Assembly: GCA_002005505.1 (NCBI GenBank)
Contig: KV908582.1
Coordinates: 102,396 to 129,895, forward strand
From: Botryococcus braunii
Lineage: Eukaryota; Chlorophyta; Trebouxiophyceae
DNA length: 27,500 nucleotides
Reading direction: 5' to 3'
Below are positions 1 to 27,500 of this stretch, one piece after another. The stretch's first letter is position 1. Each line of letters begins with the position of its first letter. The translations under genes were made by a program, and so were the position numbers. Below the pieces are notes generated by a model. It made no database searches. It saw only the letters and a list, made by a program, of their open reading frames with translations, and had not been told where the DNA came from.

Positions 1-482
1 CAGTGCTACTAGCTTTAAGAGCATATAGCCCCTCTCATCAGGTTGGAGTAAAAAGGAAGATGTTTGGGGGGGGGGGGGGGGGAGGGGTGGTGAGATGTGA
101 ACTCCCACCCCGATACTCCAGCCCAGTAAACATCACAAGCGCACAGATACTTGGAGTAGCCTAAACAGGACTCAAGAGGTTCCCACCGAATGAGGAGAAG
201 TGCACCGAAGCCTGGGGGAGCGACATTCGGCATGCTTAGGTGAACATGTTATCACCTGGAAACCTGGAGAGTCCGACTTGGACCATCTCCACTGCTCTTT
301 TGTCTATCAGAGCGTGAATTTTGGTAATGTTACTAAAACTTCTACTAACATGTACTCGCACACGCCGTAAGACCTTATTCCTCCTAGTCGGAGATCTGGC
401 CTGCTGCTGAGTCCCAGGTCATCCAGTACTCCTGGGATACGGGAGGCCTACCAAGCCAGTTTGCGTTTGTTCTACAATAAGG
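1..482. other. Left flank, no supported gene
   Basis: No convincing exon was found. A run of about 17 G lies near 66-82. A short minus-strand open frame (15-233) exists, but it runs through the complement of the G run and resembles no family I know. The in-frame stop nearest upstream of the P450 start is TGA at 408-410, and no in-frame ATG lies between it and 483, so this stretch may hold the P450 promoter and 5' leader. Confidence 0.4.
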
Positions 483-9027
<8,545 letters not shown>

Positions 9028-10885
9028 TGGCGTTCAAATGCCAGCCAGTTGCAGGTCAAAAGGCAAGCTGAGAACCACGGGCGTCCCTCTAGATTACAGG
9101 GCAGGGCAACAGCGCGTGCATAATGCAGGTCACCGGCGCAGTTTCTGGAAACTGCCTCAAAGCTGGAGATCTCTCGAGGTTTTTGGGCATGTTTTGCCCC
9201 ATGGCCAGGCTGCAAGGTCTTAAGCCTTAACTAGACCAAGAACCAGTGATTCCCAAAACCAGCGATTGTCAAGTGAATCCCAATTTGTATCCGTCACATG
9301 CATGCCAATCTTTACCCGTTACATGCCAAAGCATCCCAATGCCAATCCGAATCTGATCAGGTCTGAGCTGAGCCGATCATGATGGAGATCTGAAAAGCAC
9401 GATCAGGTCAATTGAGACACGAGCCCCGGTGTAGAGTGAGTTTGAAACGAGAGCAGTTCAGACTCACGTGTGGCGGGAATGGCGTAAAGTCAAATCTACA
9501 CTATTACACCCAGCTGCGCATACCAGTTTAGTTTTGCAGATACCTTAAAGTCAAAGTCAAATTAAAGTCAAATTTGATGCACTAGCCGTCCAGAGTTTAA
9601 ACTTCTCTCTGGCGTTGATTGGCGAAATTTCTTTCTGGCGTTGACGTACATCGTTGACACATTAAGAATTCTGTACAACTTCAAGTACATGTGACATTTC
9701 ATTGTCCATTCAAGCTTCGAACCATCATATCCTTCTCACTTACTGCAAAAACGAAGCAACAAGGGGATAGATTCAGACTACTGGTTTCCTTGATGCTGCT
9801 TCACTGGGCAAAAGACCAGAAGAACCTCCTGCCGTGTCCCACACCCAGTTGTCTGGTGTGAGGGTACGTTCTTCGTCTCCTGACCAAACTGGCAAACATT
9901 ACATAGAACTTATGTTTACATGTGTGCGGTGAACTACCTGATGGATTGTCTACCTGTTGCGTCTTGAGAGAGCATAAAGTTTGTATCCGGATGTGCAGTG
10001 TCACGTCTGTACATGTGCTCCCTCAAGTACACTTTAAAGTTGTGGTTTAAACAAATTTGTGGTTTAAACCCAATGTTAGGCACGTCACTTGGCTGAACGA
10101 ACAGACAGAAGATTAGTTTCAGAAAACGCATGCAGCGGGACACAAAATTGGTACTAGTGCACTGGTGACATGATAAAGTCACTCTTAATGTTAATGTGCA
10201 CAGCACGAGAAAGGGGAAGGCTTAGAACTACCATGCAAGTACAGGTCTCGGTCCGTGAAGTTCAAAGAACGAGGATAGAGACACCAACGAGAGTGTACAC
10301 GTGTTAGGATGTGATCATGACACATAGCATGAGTCTACAGCTCGTAAGGTTTGAAGGTGTACTTCATACACATAGGGTGTGGCGATAAAGTACATTTTTC
10401 GTTGGATTCAGTAAATAGACGTACCGTACGATCAGGTTAGGAGGGGCGCATTGACGGACGGCTCTTCAGACAGCTGGGATTTGCGGAGTTCCTGGAGCTT
10501 GTATTTAGAATTAAGAGTGAAACACATAAAGCCTGTCTGGAGAAACCCTGTCATGATCGGTATGCTTTGGGAGTATGCGATGCGGGGCATGCAGTTATAA
10601 GTTTGACAAAGATACCGAGGTTTTGCTTTTGCTCTTTGTGAGTAAACAGTGGGGCTGTGTGTAATAAAGTTACACGGGTATGCAGCAGCAGATCGGTTAT
10701 CGGAGGTCGTAACAGACACTTGAGTAAGTGACAAAGTTTACGGGTGGCTGGTCTCAACAAATATGTATACAGACTACATCTCTACACAACACTACCAATG
10801 GATCGTGTTGCTCAACTAGTCTAGATCTCCCCATGCTTAGACCAGAGCGGGGGGCACTATGAAACCTGGCAAAGCTGACTTGACT
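9028..10885. other. Intergenic stretch, no supported gene
   Basis: It lies downstream of the P450 stop. It holds small local repeats: several AAAGTCAAA units around 9487-9575, two TCTGGCGTTGA copies near 9610 and 9636, and two TTGTGGTTTAAAC copies near 10040-10067. Short minus-strand open frames (9934-10206, 10432-10734) have no recognisable domain. A 15-base string, CTTCAGACAGCTGGG, near 10465 recurs at about 11081. Confidence 0.5.
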
Positions 10886-13231
<2,346 letters not shown>

Positions 13232-13597
13232 CTAGCACACTCAAACATCGCTAGTAAGCCAAATAGACCATGCATCCCCCTTCCCCCAAACAGAAAACCT
13301 CTCAAGTTAAAATGCACGACCACCTACTTTTGCAATATTACTGACTTGACAGGTGCTTCGAGATCCTCGGACATGAGGCCAACTGCGTACCAGCCAAAAT
13401 GGGAAAGGAGGTGCACCACTGGGAACGTAGCTTGGTTGTTTCTGAGAGCAATTGCAAATCATGGCAACCATTACAAGGTATTGGAGTACGTCAAGTGAAG
13501 GGAGTACATGGACCGAGATGACTTGAGCGGATTGTTTCCAAAAAATGCACCTTGCGAAATCAGAGCCAGGGAACAATTTTCACACAGCCCAATACAC
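13232..13597 (-). other. Possible further helicase exon, frame unresolved
   Basis: A minus-strand segment between acceptor CTCTCAG (about 13440) and a GTAGGT or GTAATA donor (about 13330-13345) is open in all three frames. The upstream exon ends in phase 1, and the frame that matches begins TTKLRSQWCTSFP. Without homology the frame cannot be fixed. Confidence 0.3.
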
Positions 13598-21666
<8,069 letters not shown>

Positions 21667-22114
21667 ATGACAGGGAGCAGCCCTTAATCTGAAAGGCTAT
21701 TGAGTAACCCGTTAAGTCATGGTTTGAGTTTATCTGGACGTTGGCAGGAAGCAGAGTATTGATAATTCAAATCAAAAAGCTCGAGGTTGTACCGTACCGT
21801 GCCGCAGCATGCCATGACGCAGCACGGCAGGAGTGATCGAAAAGGGATCAGTGATCACTCCTCCACTGGAATGAAATTTTTCGACGAAAGTTGTTGAGCG
21901 TTTCAATACAGACCTCATCGGAAAGCTTGAATCACTCACCGGGGAATTTCTTACCAGAATCCGTCTCAAACAGTCTCGACAGATGTAGGATGTGTCGACC
22001 AAGGGACTTCAGCATTGTCTCGCCCGTTAGATTGATTACTTATTCGTAATCCAACATTTGGAAAGAACTACTGTATTGAATTCCATTATACGTTGATGTG
22101 GTGGTATTCATTCA
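21667..22114. promoter_or_regulatory. Divergent upstream region of the helicase and Tcd genes
   Basis: Only 448 bases separate the two start codons, which point away from each other, so the promoters must lie here or in unseen 5' exons. It contains an inverted repeat, GGAGTGATC (21830-21838) and GATCACTCC (21853-21861), and a second imperfect palindrome with TGCCG/CGGCA arms near 21799-21828. No TATA box is obvious. A minus-strand open frame starting MLKSLGRHILHL (from 22013) has a donor-like GTAAGA, but its phase does not join helicase exon 1. Confidence 0.5.
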
Positions 22115-24635
22115 ATGCGCGTCGAAACTCCTTCTGTGGTTAGTTTCTTGGGTGGCCTGGCTGTCGGCGCAGTTTTGGCAGTGGCGCTTTATGAGACAAC
22201 GAGGACTCGAAGAAGAAATGGTCACGCTGAACCTTCGGGGCTATCGCTCCTTGGAAGTGAAAGCTTGAGAAATGGCAAAGACAAGTCCTCCAACGAGGAT
22301 CTAGATATTTATAAGGATGAGGTCCTTGTTGAGATGTTCACAAGAAACATACAGTTTTTTGGCGCGGAAAAGCAAGCAGCTGTGTCAAGGAGTTTTGTTG
22401 TGATCGTTGGGCTTGGAGTAAGCCCTTTCTTCTTGAGAAGAATGTTGCTTGCGGGACGGCTTGACTGTTTCGTCGAATGCACTTATTGCTGCTGCTTTTT
22501 CTTGATCTCGATAAACGCTTTATGATTTAAGCATGCTACGATGCACCTGCATGTCCCTGGCCCCTTTCCAGTGACTGGGTGCATGTATCGAACAGGGTGT
22601 TGGGAGTCATGCTGCTCACCTCCTGCTACGATCTGGAGTTGGCAAGCTTAGACTCATAGATTTTGATCAGGCATATCCCCTATATTCGACCATGTTCACT
22701 GGCATGAAATCCGCTGCACACCATGCTGTTCAACAGAGTTCCTTCCGTCAGGGAAGGATCAGGGGCCTTTCTTCATCCCCTTTTCCATTCTTCTGTGTGA
22801 CATACTTCTAGACTCCAAAAGTTTGGGTATTAGCTAGCGGCTGCTGGGGACAAGAGAAAGTTGAGGTTGCTGTTGCCTGGGGGAAGGAAGGTCACCCTGT
22901 CATCCTTGAATCGACATGCTCTTGCAACACGTGCAGATGTCGGTATGCCTAAAGCGACATGCCTTAAGGTGAGATGCTGCAGGGTGCTTTGTAATTCTTT
23001 GGACATGAAACGCTACTGCATTTGACGGGTGTTTAGTGCCATATGTAGCATGACTCAATTGAAAAGTTTTATCATTACATTTCCAGCAAGCATTTTGCTA
23101 CTCATGTTGTTTCATGATGCTTTGAGTCATTCTAGAGGATGTCCCTGCTTGAAAAGTGCATAGGCCCCCTCCCCTCCCAGTAAGGGATTGATCACTACCA
23201 CAAGAATGCAGTCGCACAATCAAATCTTGAGCTCATCGGGTTGAGAACTCCTGGACCCAAGTCCAGTGCTTTTGATCTGTGATCATGCTTCAGGAATGCC
23301 CAGCAGTTTAGGGCTGGTTGCACCAGTGCCCCAAGTGTTGAGTATGTCATGAGACTGCATGAAAACCAGACCGGCAATCACACATCAAGGTGGTGATGTG
23401 GGAACAGAGGCACTTCGAGACTATTTTTCCTGAAGCCTATGTTGATGCAAGAGTCTCAATGTACTCCGTGGAAACTGAGAATGACCTTCTATCTGGGGAC
23501 CCCGATTACGTGCTGGATGCAATTGACAACATTGAAACCAAGGTGAGCCGGGTTTTAAAACCCGCATGCCTAGACGAGACTGAAGTAGTGACATTGAAAA
23601 TAAGTGTAGTTCATAGAGAGGGAGCCTAGGGTGACTCATGCAGACACCTGTTGGTTGATAGGGGTTACAATTGTGAGAACCGGTGCACAGAGAGCACTTC
23701 TCTGTCATGCTCTTGCATGGGGCACTCGCTTGGCTGTATCCCATGCCATTCTCCTTTGGGAAGCATTTCAGATCGTGTGGTGCTGGAAGGTTGGGTTAAG
23801 AGCTGTGAAGTTGGTTTGAAGGTGGTCTTCTGGCGCCGTCCTTCCACAATTTTTACCCTGTTACGGTCCCCGTCAGTTGGCGGGTGGTTGGTTGATTGGT
23901 GCAGTATAGGTTCTGAGGCTGTTCATTGATGCAGAAGGATGCTTTGGTCCATCCACGTCCGACAACTGATGGAAGGCATTTCTATACTATAACATTTTTG
24001 GTGTCCAGACGGATGAGGTGTGATGGAGTTCTGCAATTCTGATGAAGTAAAAGGATTCTATTATTTCTGGACACATTGGCTTAAATGCCATCGTTAGGGG
24101 TACTGATGTCGTCAAAGTTGGCAAAGTGTTCGGTTCCTCTAGCCCGTTTTTTTTTTTTTTTTTTTTTTTTTGGGGGGGGGGGGCGTGGTTTTCTCGTCAA
24201 ATTCGGTTCTAAGGGTTCATTTCTAAGGGCCATTTATGTGATGGACTTCAGGTTCTTCTTATCTGTCAGCTGCCTTTGCTCTTAAACCTCATGTTAAACC
24301 CTGTAGCTGCCTCGCCTGGTATCTCTCGCACCCCCTGGTGTATGAGACAAGTTAGAAACAGGATATATTCTCCTTGTTTTCACTATGGATAGCAAGTATC
24401 ACTCACTCTCAGGGCAGTGCAGGTAGCATTGCTTGCTCTGTGCAAGAAGCGGAGCATCCCCGTTCTCTGTGTGGCAGGGGCAGGTGTGAACTATCCCATT
24501 TCCCTTTCCTGATGCAGGCAATGGACAAAGCAGCCTTTCTGTTCGCCGTGCATCTTATGATGTCGAAAGGCTTATATTGTGTGGCTGGTTAGTCGTGTAT
24601 ATGTTTTTTGTATGCACGCATTTGTCTCCCTGCCT

Positions 24636-24694
<59 letters not shown>

Positions 24695-26131
24695 TGTGTG
24701 TGAGTGCGAGTGCGAGTGTGAGTGTGAATGTGACAGACAGGCAGTGGCAGACGTGGACACGGCAAGTCTCCATCCTTTGCGAGCATTTTGTTCAACCTGA
24801 CATGGCAGGACATGGGGAAGATTTAGAGTGTCGTGAACTGGCTTGTGTTCCATAGGCTGGAAATGTCGAAGGCTTCAGTGAGCTGATTTAGCTGTGCAGG
24901 CGCAAAGGCAGATCCCACACGGCTGAGAATAGCGGATATCAGTGAAAGTGTGGTTGATCCCCTGGCACGAGCAGTCCGGCAGCGGCTGAAACGGGAACAT
25001 GGTATCACATCGGGGGTACCGGTGGTGCTGTCGACTGAAAAACCATGTTGCCATCTGGTACCCATTGAAGAAGTGGGGCAGAATCCCCTTGACTTTCAGG
25101 CATGCCCCAATAGGTCCGCGGTCTGCAGATCTTGACTTAAACAGGAGCTGTTGGGAGCTTCACTGTTGGTGAATGGCATGGCCTTCTTGTTCTCTTTTCT
25201 CTCTCCGCCCTCCCCCCCCCCCCCTTTTTTGTTGGGGGAGCGGGTTTGGTCCAGTTGGGCGCATGCGTGAGTTTGGGATTTTGAAACATGAAATCTCCAC
25301 ATGGACCACAGGGGGTAGAGAACCAAGCCTTGCCTGAGGTTTCCAGCTGCTGTACTTTGTGATGTGATGTGTAATGAAGTTTGGGAGTGTGTTAGTGCAC
25401 TGCAGCCATGGTGGTCTGCAGTGCAACAACACACTCCCAAATTTTATTACACATCACATGCCAGTCCCGCTTTGTATCAGTCGTGCTATGTTCAATATCA
25501 AGGGATTATTCCGTGTCATAACCTCTTCCGCTAGTGTTATACTACCCCCCCCCCTTCAATCGACATTTCATGGGAGTTCCTTGCGAGGGGGTTGCGTCCA
25601 AGGCAGGTTTGAAAGCATGGAGGCGCGCTGATTGGACTCCCCGTGCAATTTTGGTTTTGAGGGAACCAAAGATGATCTACCTGATATGTCTATCTGAAGA
25701 GAAACCGACAATGTATGTCTGCTGCAGATTGTGCCAAATTTCAGAATCCGCACGATCCCTGTGCTGGGTATGTTGCCTGCGATATTCGGAATGGCAGCTG
25801 CTGCATACATTACTTGCCAATTGGCAGGGAGGCCCTTTGAACCAGAACCAGTTTTTAAGATCACCGGTCCTCAATATGAGGCTCAGCTGGCCCGTTTGTC
25901 ACAACGGGAAGAAGTCTCTTTCGGCAATCCAGAAGGCCCTGCTGTTGGGCTAGATGATGTAAGTCCTGATTTGTCTTTTGTGGATGACAACCCAACACAC
26001 CCCCCCCCCCGGGGGGGTGGGGGCGGGGCCGTGTGGTTTTAACGAGGTTGGAAGAGGGGGGGGGGGGTGTGGCATGCAAATCACACAAACACCCCATTTT
26101 GCATGCCCCTCCCCACCCACCCACCCCCCCC

Positions 26132-26212
<81 letters not shown>

Positions 26213-27124
26213 CCCCACACACCGACATACGTGCACGCACGCTCCAGGTTAATGCTGTGAGGCCTGAGGAGGAAATCCAATGTACGTCAAAAGATCCTCT
26301 GTAGTGCCAAATTGAGGGTTTAGTCCACCCTTACTTCCTGATGAGCATCCTTAGGTTATCGTTCCTCGGACCCCCTCCCTTGCCAGGTCTCTGAGTTGAC
26401 AAGGTCTACCTATATCAAATTAGAGGCGTAGGAAGTGCTGCAATATGTATACATGGAGGAAGTAGGGGCATTGGATTCTGCAACATGTGAACAAATGTGG
26501 GGTTTGACTTTCAGGTAATTTATCTAGTGAGGGAGCTCTGGAGGGGCGTCAGCGCAAGAGCTCCCCGACATGTAATGCCTGGGGGCTCCAAAGGCCTGAA
26601 TCGGTCTACTGCCAATCTCACCCTGACACGGTACGCAAATATGAGAGGTGTGGTGGTACAGGGGTAAAAGATCAGTTTACAGGAGAGACAGCAGACTCCC
26701 GTTGGGCCCAACACTCCAGCTCATATGCTCATACATCCTCGTTGTCTTCCGACCTGCTACACCATTCCTCATCCCCCATCCACTCCCGTCCCTTCTACAA
26801 GTCTGGAGGAGTGGGGACAACATGATGGCAATCTTGTCTTTGCTTCTTTTGTGTTTTGAGCACGTCTTTTCTACCTCGATGACCCTACCGTTATTGCCCG
26901 TGCGGAGGGTCTAATTAATTAAGTGTGTGTGTGTGTGTGTGTGTGTGCCCAGGTGGGACTCAACGCAGGAAGCAACTGCAGACAATCTGGTTCTGTTGAC
27001 GTTCGAGGAGGCAGATAAGCATGATCTCTGCACCATTGAAAGTCTGAGGGAAACGGAGCCTGCTTGGGTGGCATACGTGGAGGCCCAGCTACAACGGGCC
27101 CGGGCGGAGTTGGGCGTTGGATAG
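22115..27124 (+). CDS. tcdA: TcdA/Tcd1-like tRNA t6A dehydratase (E1-like), nine exons
   Basis: ThiF/E1-fold ATP-dependent enzyme of the TcdA (CsdL) and yeast Tcd1/Tcd2 family, which cyclises threonylcarbamoyl-adenosine at tRNA position 37 (family knowledge). Exons: 22115-22417, 22596-22670, 22891-22968, 23408-23542, 24518-24587, 24900-25099, 25728-25958, 26515-26630, 26953-27124. They total 1380 nt, 459 residues, with all phases agreeing. Residues 8-26 form one hydrophobic segment followed by RTRRR, consistent with the N-terminal membrane anchor of the yeast mitochondrial outer-membrane homologues (location here inferred). Landmarks: GLGGVGS nucleotide loop (99-105), IDFDQ (122-126), SLNRHA (131-136), VLDAIDNIETK (end of exon 4), ADPTR and VPVVLSTEKP in exon 6, IVPNFR at the start of exon 7, C-terminal RWDSTQ and NLVLLTFEEA. 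Introns 2 and 6 use GC donors. Exon 5 (AMDKAAFLFAVHL...) is the least conserved and the least certain. Confidence 0.93.
22671..22890 (+). other. GC-AG intron 2 of the Tcd gene
   Basis: Donor CAG|GCATAT, acceptor GGAAG|GTC. The join gives LIDFDQ-VTLSSLNRHA, which fits the conserved E1-like motif exactly. No GT donor nearby gives this join. Confidence 0.85.
24147..24183. repeat. T25-G12 homopolymer pair in Tcd intron 4
   Basis: About 25 T are followed directly by about 12 G on the plus strand, the same arrangement as at 16470-16513. It lies in the long intron between exons 4 and 5 (23543-24517), which otherwise shows no coding signal. Confidence 0.95.
24641..24692. repeat. (GT)n array in Tcd intron 5
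   Basis: A pure GT run of about 26 units continues as interrupted GTGA/GTGC repeats to about 24732. Confidence 0.95.
25100..25727 (+). other. GC-AG intron 6 of the Tcd gene
   Basis: Donor CAG|GCATGC, acceptor CTGCAG|ATT. The join gives PLDFQ-IVPNFRIR, the conserved junction in this family. Reading on to the next GT would add residues that the family lacks. The intron contains the long hairpin at 25361-25460. Confidence 0.83.
25361..25460. repeat. Near-perfect 45-bp inverted repeat with 10-base loop
   Basis: Left arm 25361-25405 and right arm 25416-25460 are complementary at 40 of 45 positions; two of the five mismatches become G-U pairs in RNA. The loop is CCATGGTGGT. It lies inside Tcd intron 6. 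Confidence 0.92.
26135..26211. repeat. (CA)n array in Tcd intron 7
   Basis: A pure AC run of about 38 units, preceded by C runs and a C-to-G homopolymer stretch near 26000-26020. Confidence 0.97.
26923..26947 (+). repeat. (GT)n run abutting the last Tcd acceptor
   Basis: A GT run of about 12 units is followed only by GCCC before the AG (26951-26952) of exon 9. It occupies the place of the polypyrimidine tract. Confidence 0.9.
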
Positions 27125-27275
27125 GACCTGCAGACACGCTTGAAATACATGAAGCCTTTCTGGAATCCCTGGAATGTTGCTTATTGTATTCGCGCCAGTG
27201 TGTCGCCAAGGCCATTGGCAAGAGGCTTGTAAGCAGATGGCTGCCACATTAATCTACAGTGGTATTGGTACAGCT

Positions 27276-27500
27276 TTAGGATCGAGATAACACCATACCT
27301 CGTGCAGCCAAGGTGCATGAGGCCTGGACTAGGCAAGAACACTTCCGAACAGCATGCATACATGCAAGTGGGATGAAGCCCTGGGCTCTAGCAACTCGAA
27401 GCAAGTCGTTCTTGTAGGCCCATTTCCTGCACAGTGCGGCTTTGGCAATGCTCTTCATGATAACGGTGCCACGCAGCTTTAACCGTTTGCTGAGGAGTGC
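27276..27500 (-). CDS. Partial unrecognised reading frame at right edge
   Basis: The minus strand is open from the window edge to a stop at 27276-27278, reading ALLSKRLKLRGTVIMKSIAK... then RKWAYKNDLLRVARAQGFIP. The basic, helical-looking composition suggests coding, but I recognise no family. A GTATGC near 27362 could be a donor, in which case the exon would end after GFIPLA. It would be convergent with the Tcd gene, 151 bases away. Confidence 0.4.
   Translation of the reverse strand, partial: ALLSKRLKLRGTVIMKSIAKAALCRKWAYKNDLLRVARAQGFIPLACMHAVRKCSCLVQASCTLAARGMVLSRS

Noticed and set aside
21772..22013. Minus-strand frame starting MLKSLGRHILHL as a helicase first exon
   Set aside because: Its donor phase (1) cannot join the helicase exon at 21666 without hitting a stop, and family proteins start close to the Met used.
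23549..23564. 16-base perfect palindrome CGGGTTTTAAAACCCG just after the Tcd exon 4 donor
   Set aside because: Short and isolated; no second copy or function is apparent.

Overview
The window is nuclear DNA from an intron-rich eukaryote. All three recognisable genes are split by spliceosomal introns, with exact reading-phase agreement across junctions, and the introns are loaded with long CA/GT, GA/CT, homopolymer and minisatellite repeats. The gene set is a P450 with a plausible organelle-targeting leader, a FANCJ-type helicase and a membrane-anchored TcdA-like E1 enzyme. This fits a green alga or another protist, but that assignment is an inference; nothing here fixes the taxon.

Layout, left to right. 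Positions 1-482 hold no gene I can support. Positions 483-9027 (+) hold a cytochrome P450 gene of ten exons that I could join into one 527-residue protein. Positions 9028-10885 look intergenic. Positions 10886-13231 (-) hold several well-formed exon candidates that I could not assign: either the far C-terminus of the helicase or a separate gene. Positions 13598-21666 (-) hold a FANCJ/BRIP1-type Fe-S DNA helicase; 18 exons were joined, giving 1128 residues with the extreme C-terminus unresolved. Positions 21667-22114 are a short divergent upstream region. Positions 22115-27124 (+) hold a TcdA/Tcd1-like tRNA t6A dehydratase of nine exons and 459 residues. The last 225 bases hold an unrecognised partial reading frame on the minus strand, convergent with the Tcd gene.

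The three genes have no obvious shared pathway: monooxygenase chemistry, DNA crosslink/replication repair, and tRNA modification. Only the helicase and Tcd genes could share regulation, through their divergent start region.

The most unusual signal is in the P450 gene. Several exon edges, including the splice site itself, have been tandemly copied into the adjacent intron. Ten copies of the exon 5 end and its 5' splice site run into intron 5. Five copies of the exon 5 start and its 3' splice site lie in intron 4. About five and a half copies of a 57-bp unit cross the GC-type donor of exon 9. Shorter duplications occur at exons 3 and 4. Other points of note are three clear GC-AG introns, a 45-bp-stem hairpin in a Tcd intron that resembles a miRNA precursor, and one helicase intron whose CA and GT arrays are self-complementary.
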